Shown here piece after piece: positions 10,157 to 18,180 of a DNA stretch of 64,000 nucleotides (position 1 is its first letter; each line of letters starts with the position of its first letter). The translations under genes were made by a program, and so were the position numbers. Source of the stretch: Xanthomonas dyei (GTDB lineage: Bacteria > Pseudomonadota > Gammaproteobacteria > Xanthomonadales > Xanthomonadaceae); contig NZ_MDEE01000028.1 in NCBI RefSeq assembly GCF_002939865.1, positions 1-64,000 of the forward strand, written 5' to 3'. The notes beneath the pieces were generated by a model, which saw nothing but the letters and a program-made list of their open reading frames with translations, was not told the DNA's origin and ran no database searches.

Positions 10157-10936
10157 ATGCCGATGTATCTGGACAAGTTCAAACTCGATGGCCGCGTGGC
10201 GGTCGTCACCGGCGGCGGCCGCGCGATCGGCCTGGCGATTTGCGAGGCGCTGGCCGAAGCCGGCGCCAAAGTGGTCATTGCCGATCACGATGCCGCTGTG
10301 GCCGAGCAAGGCCTGGCCACCCTGCGCAGCAAGGGCCTGGACGCGCAGATCGTGCAGATGGACGTGACCGATTCGGCACGCGTCACCAGCGTTGCCGATA
10401 CATTGAACGCCCGGTTCGGCAAGGTCGACATCCTGGTCAACAACGCCGGCATCGCCCGTAGCCAGACCCCGGCCGAAACGGTCACCGACGAGCACTGGCT
10501 CAACGTCATCGACGTCAACCTCAATGGCACGTTCTGGTGCTGCCGTGCGTTCGGCAAACACATGCTGCAAAGCGGCGATGGCGTGATCGTCAACGTCGGT
10601 TCGATGTCCGGCTTCATCGTCAACAAACCGCAGGCGCAGGCCTACTACAACGCCTCCAAGGCAGCGGTGCATCACCTGACCAAATCGCTGGCCGCCGAAT
10701 GGGGCGCACGCGGCGTGCGCGTCAATGCCGTCGCGCCGACCTATATCGCCACGCCACTCAATGCTTTCGTCAAGGAAGACCCGGCGATGTACGACGCCTG
10801 GATCGGCGGCACGCCGATGGGACGGCTGGGCGAAGTGGAAGAAATCGCCTCGGTGGCGCTGTTTTTGGCCTCTCCTGCCGCCAGCCTGATGACCGGCAGT
10901 ATCGTGCTGGCCGACGGCGGCTATACCTGCTGGTAA
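10157..10936 (+). CDS. Short-chain polyol dehydrogenase (sorbitol/ribitol dehydrogenase-like)
   Basis: A 259-residue classical SDR. The cofactor motif TGGGRAIG is at 18-25, NNAG at 95-98, and the catalytic residues are S149, Y164 and K168 (YNASK). The aspartate at the end of the second strand (IADHD) favours NAD over NADP. It is expected to oxidise the imported polyol to a ketose in the cytoplasm. With the next gene resembling D-ribulokinases, conversion of ribitol (or D-arabitol) to D-ribulose is the most economical reading; sorbitol to fructose is the usual database label for close relatives. Confidence 0.88.
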   Translation: MPMYLDKFKLDGRVAVVTGGGRAIGLAICEALAEAGAKVVIADHDAAVAEQGLATLRSKGLDAQIVQMDVTDSARVTSVADTLNARFGKVDILVNNAGIARSQTPAETVTDEHWLNVIDVNLNGTFWCCRAFGKHMLQSGDGVIVNVGSMSGFIVNKPQAQAYYNASKAAVHHLTKSLAAEWGARGVRVNAVAPTYIATPLNAFVKEDPAMYDAWIGGTPMGRLGEVEEIASVALFLASPAASLMTGSIVLADGGYTCW

Positions 10937-10939
10937 GCC

Positions 10940-12604
10940 ATGCAACCGACCAACGAGGCGATCTATATCGGCGTGGACGTGGGCACCGGCAGCGCCCGCG
11001 CCGGGCTGTTCGACGCGCGCGGCCAGTTGCTCGGCACCGCGCGCCATGCCATCCAGACCTGGTACCTGCCCGGCGAGATGGTCGAGCAGTCCTCCGCAGA
11101 CATCTGGCAGGCCTGCGTGCAGGCGATCCGCGCCGCGCTGGCGCACACCGGCGTGGACGTCGCGCGGGTGGCGGGCATCGGCTTCGATGCCACCTGCTCA
11201 CTGGTGGCGGTGGCCGCCGACGGCGGGCCGGTGTGCGTCAGCCCCAGCGGCCAGGCCGACCGCGATGTGATCGTGTGGATGGACCACCGCGCCATCGCCC
11301 AGGCCGCGCACATCAACGCCACCGACGAGCCGGTGCTGCGCTATGTCGGCGGGCAGATCTCGCCGGAAATGCAGACCCCCAAGCTGCTGTGGCTCAAGCA
11401 GCACCTTCCCGACAGCTACGCGCGCGCGGCGCACTTTTTCGATCTGGCCGACTGGCTGAGCTGGCGCGCCACCGGCAGCACCGCCCGCTCGCTGTGCACG
11501 GTGACCTGCAAGTGGACCTACGTGCAGCACGACGGCGGCTGGAGCCGGCGTTACTTCGAACGCATCGGCCTGGCCGACCTGCTGGACGATGCGGCGGCGC
11601 GGATCGGCAGCGAGGTCGTGCCGCCGGGCACAGCGCTGGGCCAGGGGCTTTCGGCGCAGGCTGCCGACGAATTGGGCCTGCGTGCCGGCATCGCGGTGGG
11701 CGCGGCGTTGATCGACGCGCATGCCGGTGCCATCGGCACGCTCGCCAGCCCGTCCGCAGATGGCCAGCAGATGCCGATCACTGCGCGATTGGCCTATATC
11801 TTCGGCACCTCGGCCTGCGTGCTGGCCAGCACCCAGACGCCCTGCTTCACGCCCGGGGTTTGGGGGCCTTACGGCTCCGCACTGGTCCCGGGGCTATGGC
11901 TCAACGAAGGTGGCCAATCCGCCGCCGGCGTGGCAATCGACACCCTGGTGCGCTCGCATCCGGGCTATGCCGACGCCAACGCACAGGCGACCGCCGCAGG
12001 CCAGGATGTGCTGCAGTGGCTGGAAGAACGCGTGCTGGCGCGCGTCGGCAGCGCGTCCCAGGCCGCCGTGCTGGCGCGCGGGCTGCATGTGTTGCCGGAC
12101 TATCTGGGCAACCGCTCGCCCGATGCCGACCCCAATGCCCGCGCGATGATCGCCGGGCTGACCATCGACCACGACCTGCAAGGTCTGGAAGCGCTGTACG
12201 TGGCCGGCGTCTGCGGCCTGGGCTACGGGCTGGCCGAGATCATCGATGCGCTGCGCGCGCAGGGGGTGAGGTTCGACAGCGTGATCATGAGTGGCGGCGC
12301 CAGCCACAGTCGCCTGGTCCGCCAGCTGATGGCCGATGCCTGCGGCGTGCCGGTGCAGGTCGCGGCCACCGCCGAACCGGTGCTGCTGGGCAGCGCAATG
12401 CTGGCCGCAGTGGCCAGCGGTGGCTTTGCCGATCTGCCGGCAGCCATGTCGGCGATGAGCGGCCTGGGCGCGAGCACTGCCGCGACGCCGGTGCCCATCG
12501 CGCGCCTGCATGCCGCGAAGCGACGTGGCTACCAGGCCATGCAGGCGCTGGACCGAAGCCTGCGTCATGAGATGGCGCAGCTGCCGGCGGACGACCGCCG
12601 CTGA
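10940..12604 (+). CDS. FGGY-family carbohydrate kinase, probable D-ribulokinase
   Basis: A 554-residue FGGY kinase with the N-terminal phosphate loop IGVDVGTGSARAGLFD (10-25) and a C-terminal segment SGGASHSRLVRQLMAD that carries the second ATP-binding motif. Residues 85-89 are TCSLV, in GFDATCSLVAVA, the signature reported for the D-ribulokinase subgroup (yeast YDR109C and human FGGY) within this family. It starts 3 nt after the dehydrogenase stop. The inferred reaction is D-ribulose plus ATP to D-ribulose 5-phosphate, which enters the pentose phosphate pathway. A xylulokinase role is the alternative; the TCSLV motif argues against it. Confidence 0.85.
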   Translation: MQPTNEAIYIGVDVGTGSARAGLFDARGQLLGTARHAIQTWYLPGEMVEQSSADIWQACVQAIRAALAHTGVDVARVAGIGFDATCSLVAVAADGGPVCVSPSGQADRDVIVWMDHRAIAQAAHINATDEPVLRYVGGQISPEMQTPKLLWLKQHLPDSYARAAHFFDLADWLSWRATGSTARSLCTVTCKWTYVQHDGGWSRRYFERIGLADLLDDAAARIGSEVVPPGTALGQGLSAQAADELGLRAGIAVGAALIDAHAGAIGTLASPSADGQQMPITARLAYIFGTSACVLASTQTPCFTPGVWGPYGSALVPGLWLNEGGQSAAGVAIDTLVRSHPGYADANAQATAAGQDVLQWLEERVLARVGSASQAAVLARGLHVLPDYLGNRSPDADPNARAMIAGLTIDHDLQGLEALYVAGVCGLGYGLAEIIDALRAQGVRFDSVIMSGGASHSRLVRQLMADACGVPVQVAATAEPVLLGSAMLAAVASGGFADLPAAMSAMSGLGASTAATPVPIARLHAAKRRGYQAMQALDRSLRHEMAQLPADDRR

Positions 12605-12621
12605 CGCCTGCGGCGCGCGAA

Positions 12622-12644
12622 CACCTGCCGCTTGGCGGCAGGTG
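12622..12644 (+). terminator. Hairpin after the polyol operon
   Basis: A perfect 10-bp stem with a 3-nt loop (CACCTGCCGC-TTG-GCGGCAGGTG) starts 18 nt after the kinase stop. No T-tract follows, so it may protect the mRNA 3' end or need Rho for termination. Confidence 0.5.
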
Positions 12645-12760
12645 GGGAAGGCGCATGTCCACCAGCGTTGGTTAACGGCGTTGGACCGGCAGCTGTGCTG
12701 CGCGGTGCCCTGACTGCCGGCGCACGACCACGATCATTCAACTGATTGCGCCTCATCCCC

Positions 12761-12792
12761 AAAACGCAAACAGCCCGCACAAGGCGGGCTGT
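12761..12792 (-). terminator. Rho-independent terminator of rpoZ
   Basis: On the minus strand a 9-bp stem (12784-12792 with 12770-12778, GC core AGCCCGC) is followed by a T-rich tail (TTTGCGTTTT). It lies about 40 nt downstream of the rpoZ stop, and ends the gmk/rpoZ direction before the convergent polyol operon. Confidence 0.75.
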
Positions 12793-12834
12793 CTGGACAT
12801 CGTCATCGTCGGCCACCGTAGTGGCGGCTGACGA

Positions 12835-13134
12835 TCAGTCGTCGTTCTTGGACATGTCTTCGTCGGCGACCACTTCGGCGGCGGCCCATTCCAGCGCTTC
12901 GCGCTCGGCACGCTCGCGTTCGGCCTTCTCGACTTCATCGATCAGCGCGTTGTCGATCCGGCGGGCAGCGATCTCGCGCAGCGCCATCACGGTGGGCTTG
13001 TCGCTGGCGTCTGCGTTTTCGATCAACGGCTGCACGCCGTTGGCGAGCTGACGGGCGCGCTTGGAGGCCATCATGACCAGCTCGAAACGGTTGTTCACGA
13101 CTTCCAGGCAATCTTCTACGGTAATGCGGGCCAT
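12835..13134 (-). CDS. rpoZ: RNA polymerase omega subunit
   Basis: A 99-residue protein opening [20 protein letters not shown], the conserved omega N terminus. It assists assembly of the beta-prime subunit into RNA polymerase and contributes to the ppGpp site. The ATG at 13134 matches the family start. The acidic C terminus (EDMSKNDD) is normal for this genus. The upstream gene is gmk on the same strand, as in enterobacteria, but spoT is no longer next to it. Confidence 0.97.
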   Translation of the reverse strand: MARITVEDCLEVVNNRFELVMMASKRARQLANGVQPLIENADASDKPTVMALREIAARRIDNALIDEVEKAERERAEREALEWAAAEVVADEDMSKNDD

Positions 13135-13442
13135 GCGGGCTCCCGGCGACCAGCAACGGCCGCGCATCGAATGAGGGAAAGGGGGCGAAGTGTACGCCGG
13201 CGGCGCTGGGCGGGCAACCGGCGGCCATTCAGTTTGCTTTGGAATCAGCCACTTGGACCACATCGACCACCCCACACCAGCGCCCCGGTGCGCAGAACAC
13301 CCTTGCAGGTCCGGCCGGTCAGCCGCCAGCCCAGGTCATTCACACCTGCACGCATGCCGGTCGTCGACCTGCCGCGCTTGGCGTCGGAGCAACCGCTGCG
13401 GGCAGCGCGCATCACGCGCGTGCAAGCGCCCACCCGGCGGGC
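13135..13442. other. gmk-rpoZ intergenic region (308 nt)
   Basis: No convincing reading frame, tRNA or known RNA was found. It is long for a gmk-rpoZ spacer, so rpoZ may have its own promoter here. Confidence 0.4.
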
Positions 13443-14054
13443 TCAGTCCAGCAATGCCTGGATCAAGCCGGCATGCCGCTGCTGCTGGGCCTGCCGACGC
13501 AGCCGGCTGGCAGTGAAGATGGCGCACATCTCCGAGACCGCGGTGTCGAAGGTCTCGTTGATGATCACGTAATCGAACTCTTCGAAATGCAGCATTTCTT
13601 CGCGTGCGGCGGCCAGCCGCTGCGCCATCACGTCTTCGCTGTCCTGCCCGCGCTTGCGCATGCGCTCGTCCAGCGCCTGGCGCGACGGCGGCAGGATGAA
13701 CACGCTCACCGCATCGGGCACTTTCTGGCGGACCTGGCGTGCGCCCTGCCAATCGATCTCCAGCAGCACATCGTGGCCGGCGGCCAACTGCGGCTCCACC
13801 GACTGCCGTGCGGTGCCCTTCCAGTCGCCATACACCAGCGCATATTCGAAGAAGTCGCCCGCTTCGATCATGCCCTGGAACTCGTCTGCCGACACAAAAT
13901 GGTAGTGCTCGGCATGCCGCTCGCCCGGCCGCGGCGCGCGCGAGGTGAACGAGATCGACAGCGCGATCTTCGGGTCGCGCGCCAAGGTGGCGTTGACGAT
14001 GCTGCTCTTGCCGGCGCCCGAGGGGGCCGCAACGATATAGAGGGTGCCGCGCAT
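13443..14054 (-). CDS. gmk: Guanylate kinase
   Basis: A 203-residue enzyme that phosphorylates GMP to GDP with ATP. The P-loop APSGAGKSS lies at 9-17, the GMP-binding segment reads SFTSRAPRPGE followed by HYHFVS, and LEIDWQGARQV is the family-typical core strand. Length and start are normal. It supplies GDP for GTP synthesis and thereby substrate for SpoT-made alarmone. Confidence 0.98.
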   Translation of the reverse strand: MRGTLYIVAAPSGAGKSSIVNATLARDPKIALSISFTSRAPRPGERHAEHYHFVSADEFQGMIEAGDFFEYALVYGDWKGTARQSVEPQLAAGHDVLLEIDWQGARQVRQKVPDAVSVFILPPSRQALDERMRKRGQDSEDVMAQRLAAAREEMLHFEEFDYVIINETFDTAVSEMCAIFTASRLRRQAQQQRHAGLIQALLD

Positions 14055-14165
14055 TTTAGGGAATAGGGAGTCGAGAATAGGGAATGGGGCACCGCGCGGA
14101 GCAAGCAGGCCGTGGGGAATCGTACCTGCTTTGACGATTCCCCATTCCCGATTGCCTATTCACGG
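14055..14165. repeat. Inverted GGGAATx-type intergenic element (R1)
   Basis: The left half has repeated purine heptads (GGGAATAGGGAGTCGAG..., 14060-14090). The right half has their complements (GATTCCCCATTCCCGATT, 14136-14153, then CCTATTC). Together they form a long imperfect stem between yicC and gmk. Related elements lie at 27869-27964 and 54897-55023. Confidence 0.6.
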
Positions 14166-15026
14166 CTATTCGATGTTCTGCACCTGCTCGCGAATCTGAT
14201 CGATCAGCACCTTCAGATCCACCGCGGCGTTGGAGGTGCGGCTGTCCACCGACTTGGAGCCCAGCGTATTGGCTTCGCGGTTGAACTCCTGCAGCAGAAA
14301 GTCCAGCCGGCGGCCGACCGGTTCGCGCTGCTTGAGCACGCGGCGGATTTCGGAAATGTGGCTGGACAGACGGTCCAGCTCCTCGTCCACATCGAGCTTC
14401 TGCAGCCACAGCACCAGTTCCTGCTCGGCGCGGCCCGGGTCCACCGGATGCGGCAGATCGGCCAGGCGTGCCGCCAGCTTGGCGCGCTGTCCCTCGCGGA
14501 TCGCCGGGATCAAAACGCGCACCTCGGCGGCGATGCGTTCGATCGCATCCACACGCTCGCTGATCGCCTCGGCCAGCTTGCCGCCTTCGCGCTCGCGCGC
14601 AACCACAAAACTGTCGACCACTTCGTCGAGCAAGGCCAGCGCCTGGGCCTGCAGCGCGGGCGCATCCACGTCCTGTACCTGCAACACGCCGGGCAGCTGC
14701 AGCAGATCGGTAAAGCCCACCTGCAACTTGGGAAACAGCCCGTCCAGCCGCGTGGCCAGCGCACCCAGTTCCTGCAGCAGCGATTCGTTGACCGCCAGCG
14801 TCTGTGCGTTGTCCGGCGCGCGCAAGCGCAGCGTCAGGTCCAGCTTGCCGCGGCTGTTCTTGGCTGCCACGCGTTCGCGCAGCAGCGGCTCCAGCGCACG
14901 CAGTTCTTCGGGCAGGCGCACGCCCACTTCCAGAAAGCGGTGGTTGACCGAGCGCAGCTCGCAACCAAGCGTGCCCCAGGGCGTGATGCGTTCGCCGCCA
15001 GCAAACGCGGTCATGCTTCGGATCAT
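14166..15026 (-). CDS. yicC: YicC family endoribonuclease
   Basis: A 286-residue member of the YicC family. It has the conserved N terminus [12 protein letters not shown] and C-terminal DUF1732 region ([26 protein letters not shown]). Relatives act as metal-dependent endoribonucleases that destabilise small RNAs. The ATG at 15026 is chosen because MIRSMTAF is the invariant family start. It is divergent from rph and precedes gmk on the same strand, an arrangement common in proteobacteria. Confidence 0.95.
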   Translation of the reverse strand: MIRSMTAFAGGERITPWGTLGCELRSVNHRFLEVGVRLPEELRALEPLLRERVAAKNSRGKLDLTLRLRAPDNAQTLAVNESLLQELGALATRLDGLFPKLQVGFTDLLQLPGVLQVQDVDAPALQAQALALLDEVVDSFVVAREREGGKLAEAISERVDAIERIAAEVRVLIPAIREGQRAKLAARLADLPHPVDPGRAEQELVLWLQKLDVDEELDRLSSHISEIRRVLKQREPVGRRLDFLLQEFNREANTLGSKSVDSRTSNAAVDLKVLIDQIREQVQNIE

Positions 15027-15139
15027 CGTCAATCCCGTGCCGTCAAAGCGCGAATGGTACCCTAGCCGCCCACACCGGCCGGCTGCTGCCCGCCGTGCAT
15101 TGGCGCCAAGACCCACCTCCCGACTTCCGGACTCATCGC

Positions 15140-15865
15140 ATGACCTTTTCCCGTCCCAGCGGCCGCATGGCCGATCAGCTGCGCCCGGTGCGCATCGAAC
15201 GCTCCTTCACCCGCCATGCCGAAGGCTCGGTGCTGGTGAGCTTCGGCGACACCCGCGTGCTGTGCACCGCCAGCGTGGAAAACCGCGTGCCGAACTTCCT
15301 GCGCGGCAAGGGCGAAGGCTGGGTCACCGCCGAATACGGCATGTTGCCGCGCTCCACCCACACTCGCTCCGACCGCGAAGCCGCACGCGGCAAGCAGGGC
15401 GGGCGCACGCTGGAAATCCAGCGCCTGATCGGCCGCGCCTTGCGCGCCTGCGTGGATCGCAACGCACTGGGCGAACGCACCATCACCCTGGACTGCGACG
15501 TGCTGCAGGCCGACGGCGGCACCCGTACCGCGGCGATCACCGGCGCCTACGTGGCGCTGGCCGATGCGGTGAACCTGCTGCTCAAGCGCGGCGACATCAA
15601 GAAGCATCCGTTGATCGGCGCCGTCGCTGCGGTGTCGGTGGGCATCTATCGCGGCGAGCCGGTGCTGGATCTGGATTACCCGGAAGACAGCGACTGCGAC
15701 ACCGACATGAATGTGGTGATGAACGATGGCGGCGGCTTCATCGAGCTGCAGGGCACCGCCGAAGGCCACGCGTTCCGTCGCGACGAACTCAATGCGCTGC
15801 TCGCCCTGGCCGAAAAGGGCATGGGCGAACTGTTCGCACTGCAACGCGCTGCACTGGCCGGATGA
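15140..15865 (+). CDS. rph: Ribonuclease PH
   Basis: A 241-residue phosphorolytic 3' exonuclease that trims tRNA 3' ends. Diagnostic segments are [13 protein letters not shown] near the N terminus, the [12 protein letters not shown] loop that binds phosphate and RNA, and [19 protein letters not shown]. The ATG at 15140 fits the family. Its stop overlaps the next start (ATGA). Confidence 0.98.
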   Translation: MTFSRPSGRMADQLRPVRIERSFTRHAEGSVLVSFGDTRVLCTASVENRVPNFLRGKGEGWVTAEYGMLPRSTHTRSDREAARGKQGGRTLEIQRLIGRALRACVDRNALGERTITLDCDVLQADGGTRTAAITGAYVALADAVNLLLKRGDIKKHPLIGAVAAVSVGIYRGEPVLDLDYPEDSDCDTDMNVVMNDGGGFIELQGTAEGHAFRRDELNALLALAEKGMGELFALQRAALAG

Positions 15866-16254
15866 GCCGGCGCATTGCCCTGACCACGCTGCTGGTCGCC
15901 GACTACGATGCGGCCATTGCCTGGTACACCGGCGCGCTGGGCTTCCAGGTGCTGGAAGATCGCGCGCTGGGCGACGGCAAACGCTGGGTGGTGATCGGCC
16001 CGGGCAGCGCGCAGGACGCCGGCTTGCTGCTTGCGCAGCCGGCCGACGCCGCGCAGCAGGCGCGCATCGGCGACCAGACCGGTGGGCGGGTGGATCATTT
16101 TCTCTACACCGACGACTTCTGGCGCGACCACGCGGCAATGCAGGCGTTTGGCATTGAATTTCTGGAAACCCCGCGCGAAGAACCGTACGGCACGGTCGTG
16201 GTGTTCCGCGATCTGTACGGCACCAAGTGGGATTTGCTGGAGCCCAAGCAATGA
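15862..16254 (+). CDS. VOC (glyoxalase/bleomycin-resistance) superfamily protein
   Basis: A 130-residue protein with one vicinal-oxygen-chelate fold. [21 protein letters not shown] is the first beta-alpha-beta unit, and the last strand ends [14 protein letters not shown] with the usual metal-ligand glutamate. The substrate is unknown. Four-base overlaps with rph upstream and rdgB downstream (ATGA at both ends) tie it to an RNA/nucleotide quality-control operon. Confidence 0.9.
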   Translation: MSRRIALTTLLVADYDAAIAWYTGALGFQVLEDRALGDGKRWVVIGPGSAQDAGLLLAQPADAAQQARIGDQTGGRVDHFLYTDDFWRDHAAMQAFGIEFLETPREEPYGTVVVFRDLYGTKWDLLEPKQ

Positions 16255-16850
16255 AACAACTGGTCCTGGCCAGCGGCAACGCCGGCAAGCTGGAAGAACT
16301 GCGCGCGATGCTGGCCGCACTGCCGCTGCGCATCGTCGCGCAAGGCGAACTCGGAGTGGAAGACGTGCCGGAAACCGGCCTGACCTTCGTCGAGAACGCG
16401 CTGATCAAGGCACGCCATGCCAGCGCTGTCACCGGCCTGCCCGCGCTGGCCGATGACTCCGGCCTGATCGTCGATGCGCTTGGCGGTGCGCCCGGTTTGT
16501 ACAGCGCGCGCTACGCCGGCAGCCCTGCCAATGCGCAGGCCAACAACGCCAAGTTGCTCGATGCCATGCGCGATATACCCGCCGAACGCCGCAGCGCGCG
16601 TTTTTACGCGGTGATCGTGCTGCTGCGTCACCCGGAAGATGCGCAGCCGCTGATCGCCGAAGGCAGCTGGGAAGGCGTGATCACCACGCAACCGCGTGGC
16701 GATGGCGGCTTTGGCTACAACCCGGTGTTCCTGGACCCCGTCTACGGCCTGACCGCAGCGGAAATGGACAGCGAGCTGAAAAACCGCCTCAGCCACCGCG
16801 CAGTGGCGCTGGCCACGCTGCAGCACAAACTACACGCGCTCGCGCTGTAA
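16251..16850 (+). CDS. rdgB: dITP/XTP pyrophosphatase (RdgB/HAM1)
   Basis: A 199-residue house-cleaning enzyme that hydrolyses ITP, dITP and XTP to monophosphates and keeps deaminated purines out of nucleic acids. Motifs are LASGNAGKLEEL at the N terminus, ADDSGLIVDAL with the catalytic aspartates, and GDGGFGYNPVF. The ATG at 16251 overlaps the preceding stop; an upstream in-frame ATG at 16227 would only add residues foreign to the family. Confidence 0.97.
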   Translation: MKQLVLASGNAGKLEELRAMLAALPLRIVAQGELGVEDVPETGLTFVENALIKARHASAVTGLPALADDSGLIVDALGGAPGLYSARYAGSPANAQANNAKLLDAMRDIPAERRSARFYAVIVLLRHPEDAQPLIAEGSWEGVITTQPRGDGGFGYNPVFLDPVYGLTAAEMDSELKNRLSHRAVALATLQHKLHALAL

Positions 16851-16866
16851 CGGACGACCTCACGCA

Positions 16867-18024
16867 GTGCCCGACCTGATCCCGCCCCCGCTCTCGCTCT
16901 ACGTGCACCTGCCCTGGTGCGTGCGCAAATGCCCGTACTGCGATTTCAACTCGCATGCGGCCAAGGGCGTATTGCCGTTCGAGGACTACGTAGATGCATT
17001 GATCCGCGACCTGGATGCGGATCTGCCGCTGGTATGGGGACGCGTGGTGCATTCTGTGTTCTTCGGTGGCGGCACGCCCAGCCTGTTTCCGGCCGAGGCG
17101 ATCGACCGTTTTTTGCAGGCCGCCGCGGCGCGGCTGCGGTTTGCGCCGAACCTTGAAATCACCCTGGAAACCAACCCGGGCACGGCCGAACACGGCCGCT
17201 TCGAGCACTACCGCGCGGCCGGCGTGAACCGGCTGAGCTTCGGGGTGCAGACCTTCGACGATGTGGCATTGCAGCGGCTGGGTCGCATCCATGACAGCGC
17301 CGACGCCGAGCGCGCGATCAAGCTGGCGCAGGATGCCGGCTACGACAATTTCAATATCGACCTGATGTATGCGTTGCCCGAGCAGACGCTGCTGCAGGCC
17401 GAGCACGATCTTGAGCGCGCCTTCGCGCTGCAGCCCACGCACATGTCGCACTACCAGCTCACGCTGGAACCGAATACGGTGTTCTTCGCGCGTCCGCCCA
17501 AGGGCATTCCCGACGACGATGCTGCCTGGGATATCCAGGAACATTGCCAAGCGTTGCTCGCCGACGCCGGCTACGCGCAGTACGAAGTCAGCGCCTACGC
17601 CAAACCCGGGCGACAGTGCGCGCACAACCTCAATTACTGGCGCTTTGGCGATTACCTGGGCATCGGTGCCGGCGCGCACGGCAAGATAAGTTCCGGCGCC
17701 GAGCAGCACGTGCTGCGTCGCTGGAAGCACAAGCACCCGCAACCCTACCTGGCCAGTGCCGGCACCGCCGCGTCGATCGGCGGCGATGAAGTCGTGCCGC
17801 GCGAGCGCTTGCCGTTCGAATACATGCTCAATCTGTTGCGACTGCACGAAGGATTTCGCCTGAGCGATTTCGAGGCATCGACCGGCCTGGCTGCCGCGGC
17901 CATCGCTGCGCCGGTGGCGCGTGCGGTGGCACAGGGGTGGTTGATCGAGCAGCACGGACGTGTGGTGCCCACCGAACTGGGCCGCCGCTTTACCAACGAT
18001 GTGGTCGAACTGTTCCTGAGCTGA
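16867..18024 (+). CDS. hemW: Radical SAM heme chaperone HemW
   Basis: A 385-residue radical SAM protein. The cluster motif is C18-x3-C22-x2-C25-D-F27 (CVRKCPYCDF), followed by GGGTPSLF. The HemN C-terminal domain with the HemW-like FEYMLNLLRL segment is present. It was formerly called oxygen-independent coproporphyrinogen oxidase-like; HemW proteins bind and pass on heme. The start is GTG at 16867, 16 nt after rdgB, consistent with the same operon (an rdgB-hemW order is widespread). Confidence 0.95.
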   Translation: MPDLIPPPLSLYVHLPWCVRKCPYCDFNSHAAKGVLPFEDYVDALIRDLDADLPLVWGRVVHSVFFGGGTPSLFPAEAIDRFLQAAAARLRFAPNLEITLETNPGTAEHGRFEHYRAAGVNRLSFGVQTFDDVALQRLGRIHDSADAERAIKLAQDAGYDNFNIDLMYALPEQTLLQAEHDLERAFALQPTHMSHYQLTLEPNTVFFARPPKGIPDDDAAWDIQEHCQALLADAGYAQYEVSAYAKPGRQCAHNLNYWRFGDYLGIGAGAHGKISSGAEQHVLRRWKHKHPQPYLASAGTAASIGGDEVVPRERLPFEYMLNLLRLHEGFRLSDFEASTGLAAAAIAAPVARAVAQGWLIEQHGRVVPTELGRRFTNDVVELFLS

Positions 18025-18180
18025 CCGCGCACGTCGCCATGCAGGCGTTGTCGGCAGCACGTTGATACGACAGCTGGCAACGCTGCAGCTAAAAAGGCGC
18101 ACGCTCCTGCCGACGCACACGCACAGACAGCGACGCATCGACTGCCGGCGCCCCATAGGGTCGCTGGGCAGTGGGAAAAC

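Noticed and set aside
10537-12570. 677-codon plus-strand frame across the dehydrogenase and kinase genes
   Set aside because: Shadow frame of two well-defined enzymes; composition is dominated by Arg/Gly/Ala with no motif.
14230-15861. Upstream extension of the VOC gene frame through yicC and rph
   Set aside because: Only the part from 15862 encodes a recognisable domain; the rest is antisense or out of frame to yicC and rph.
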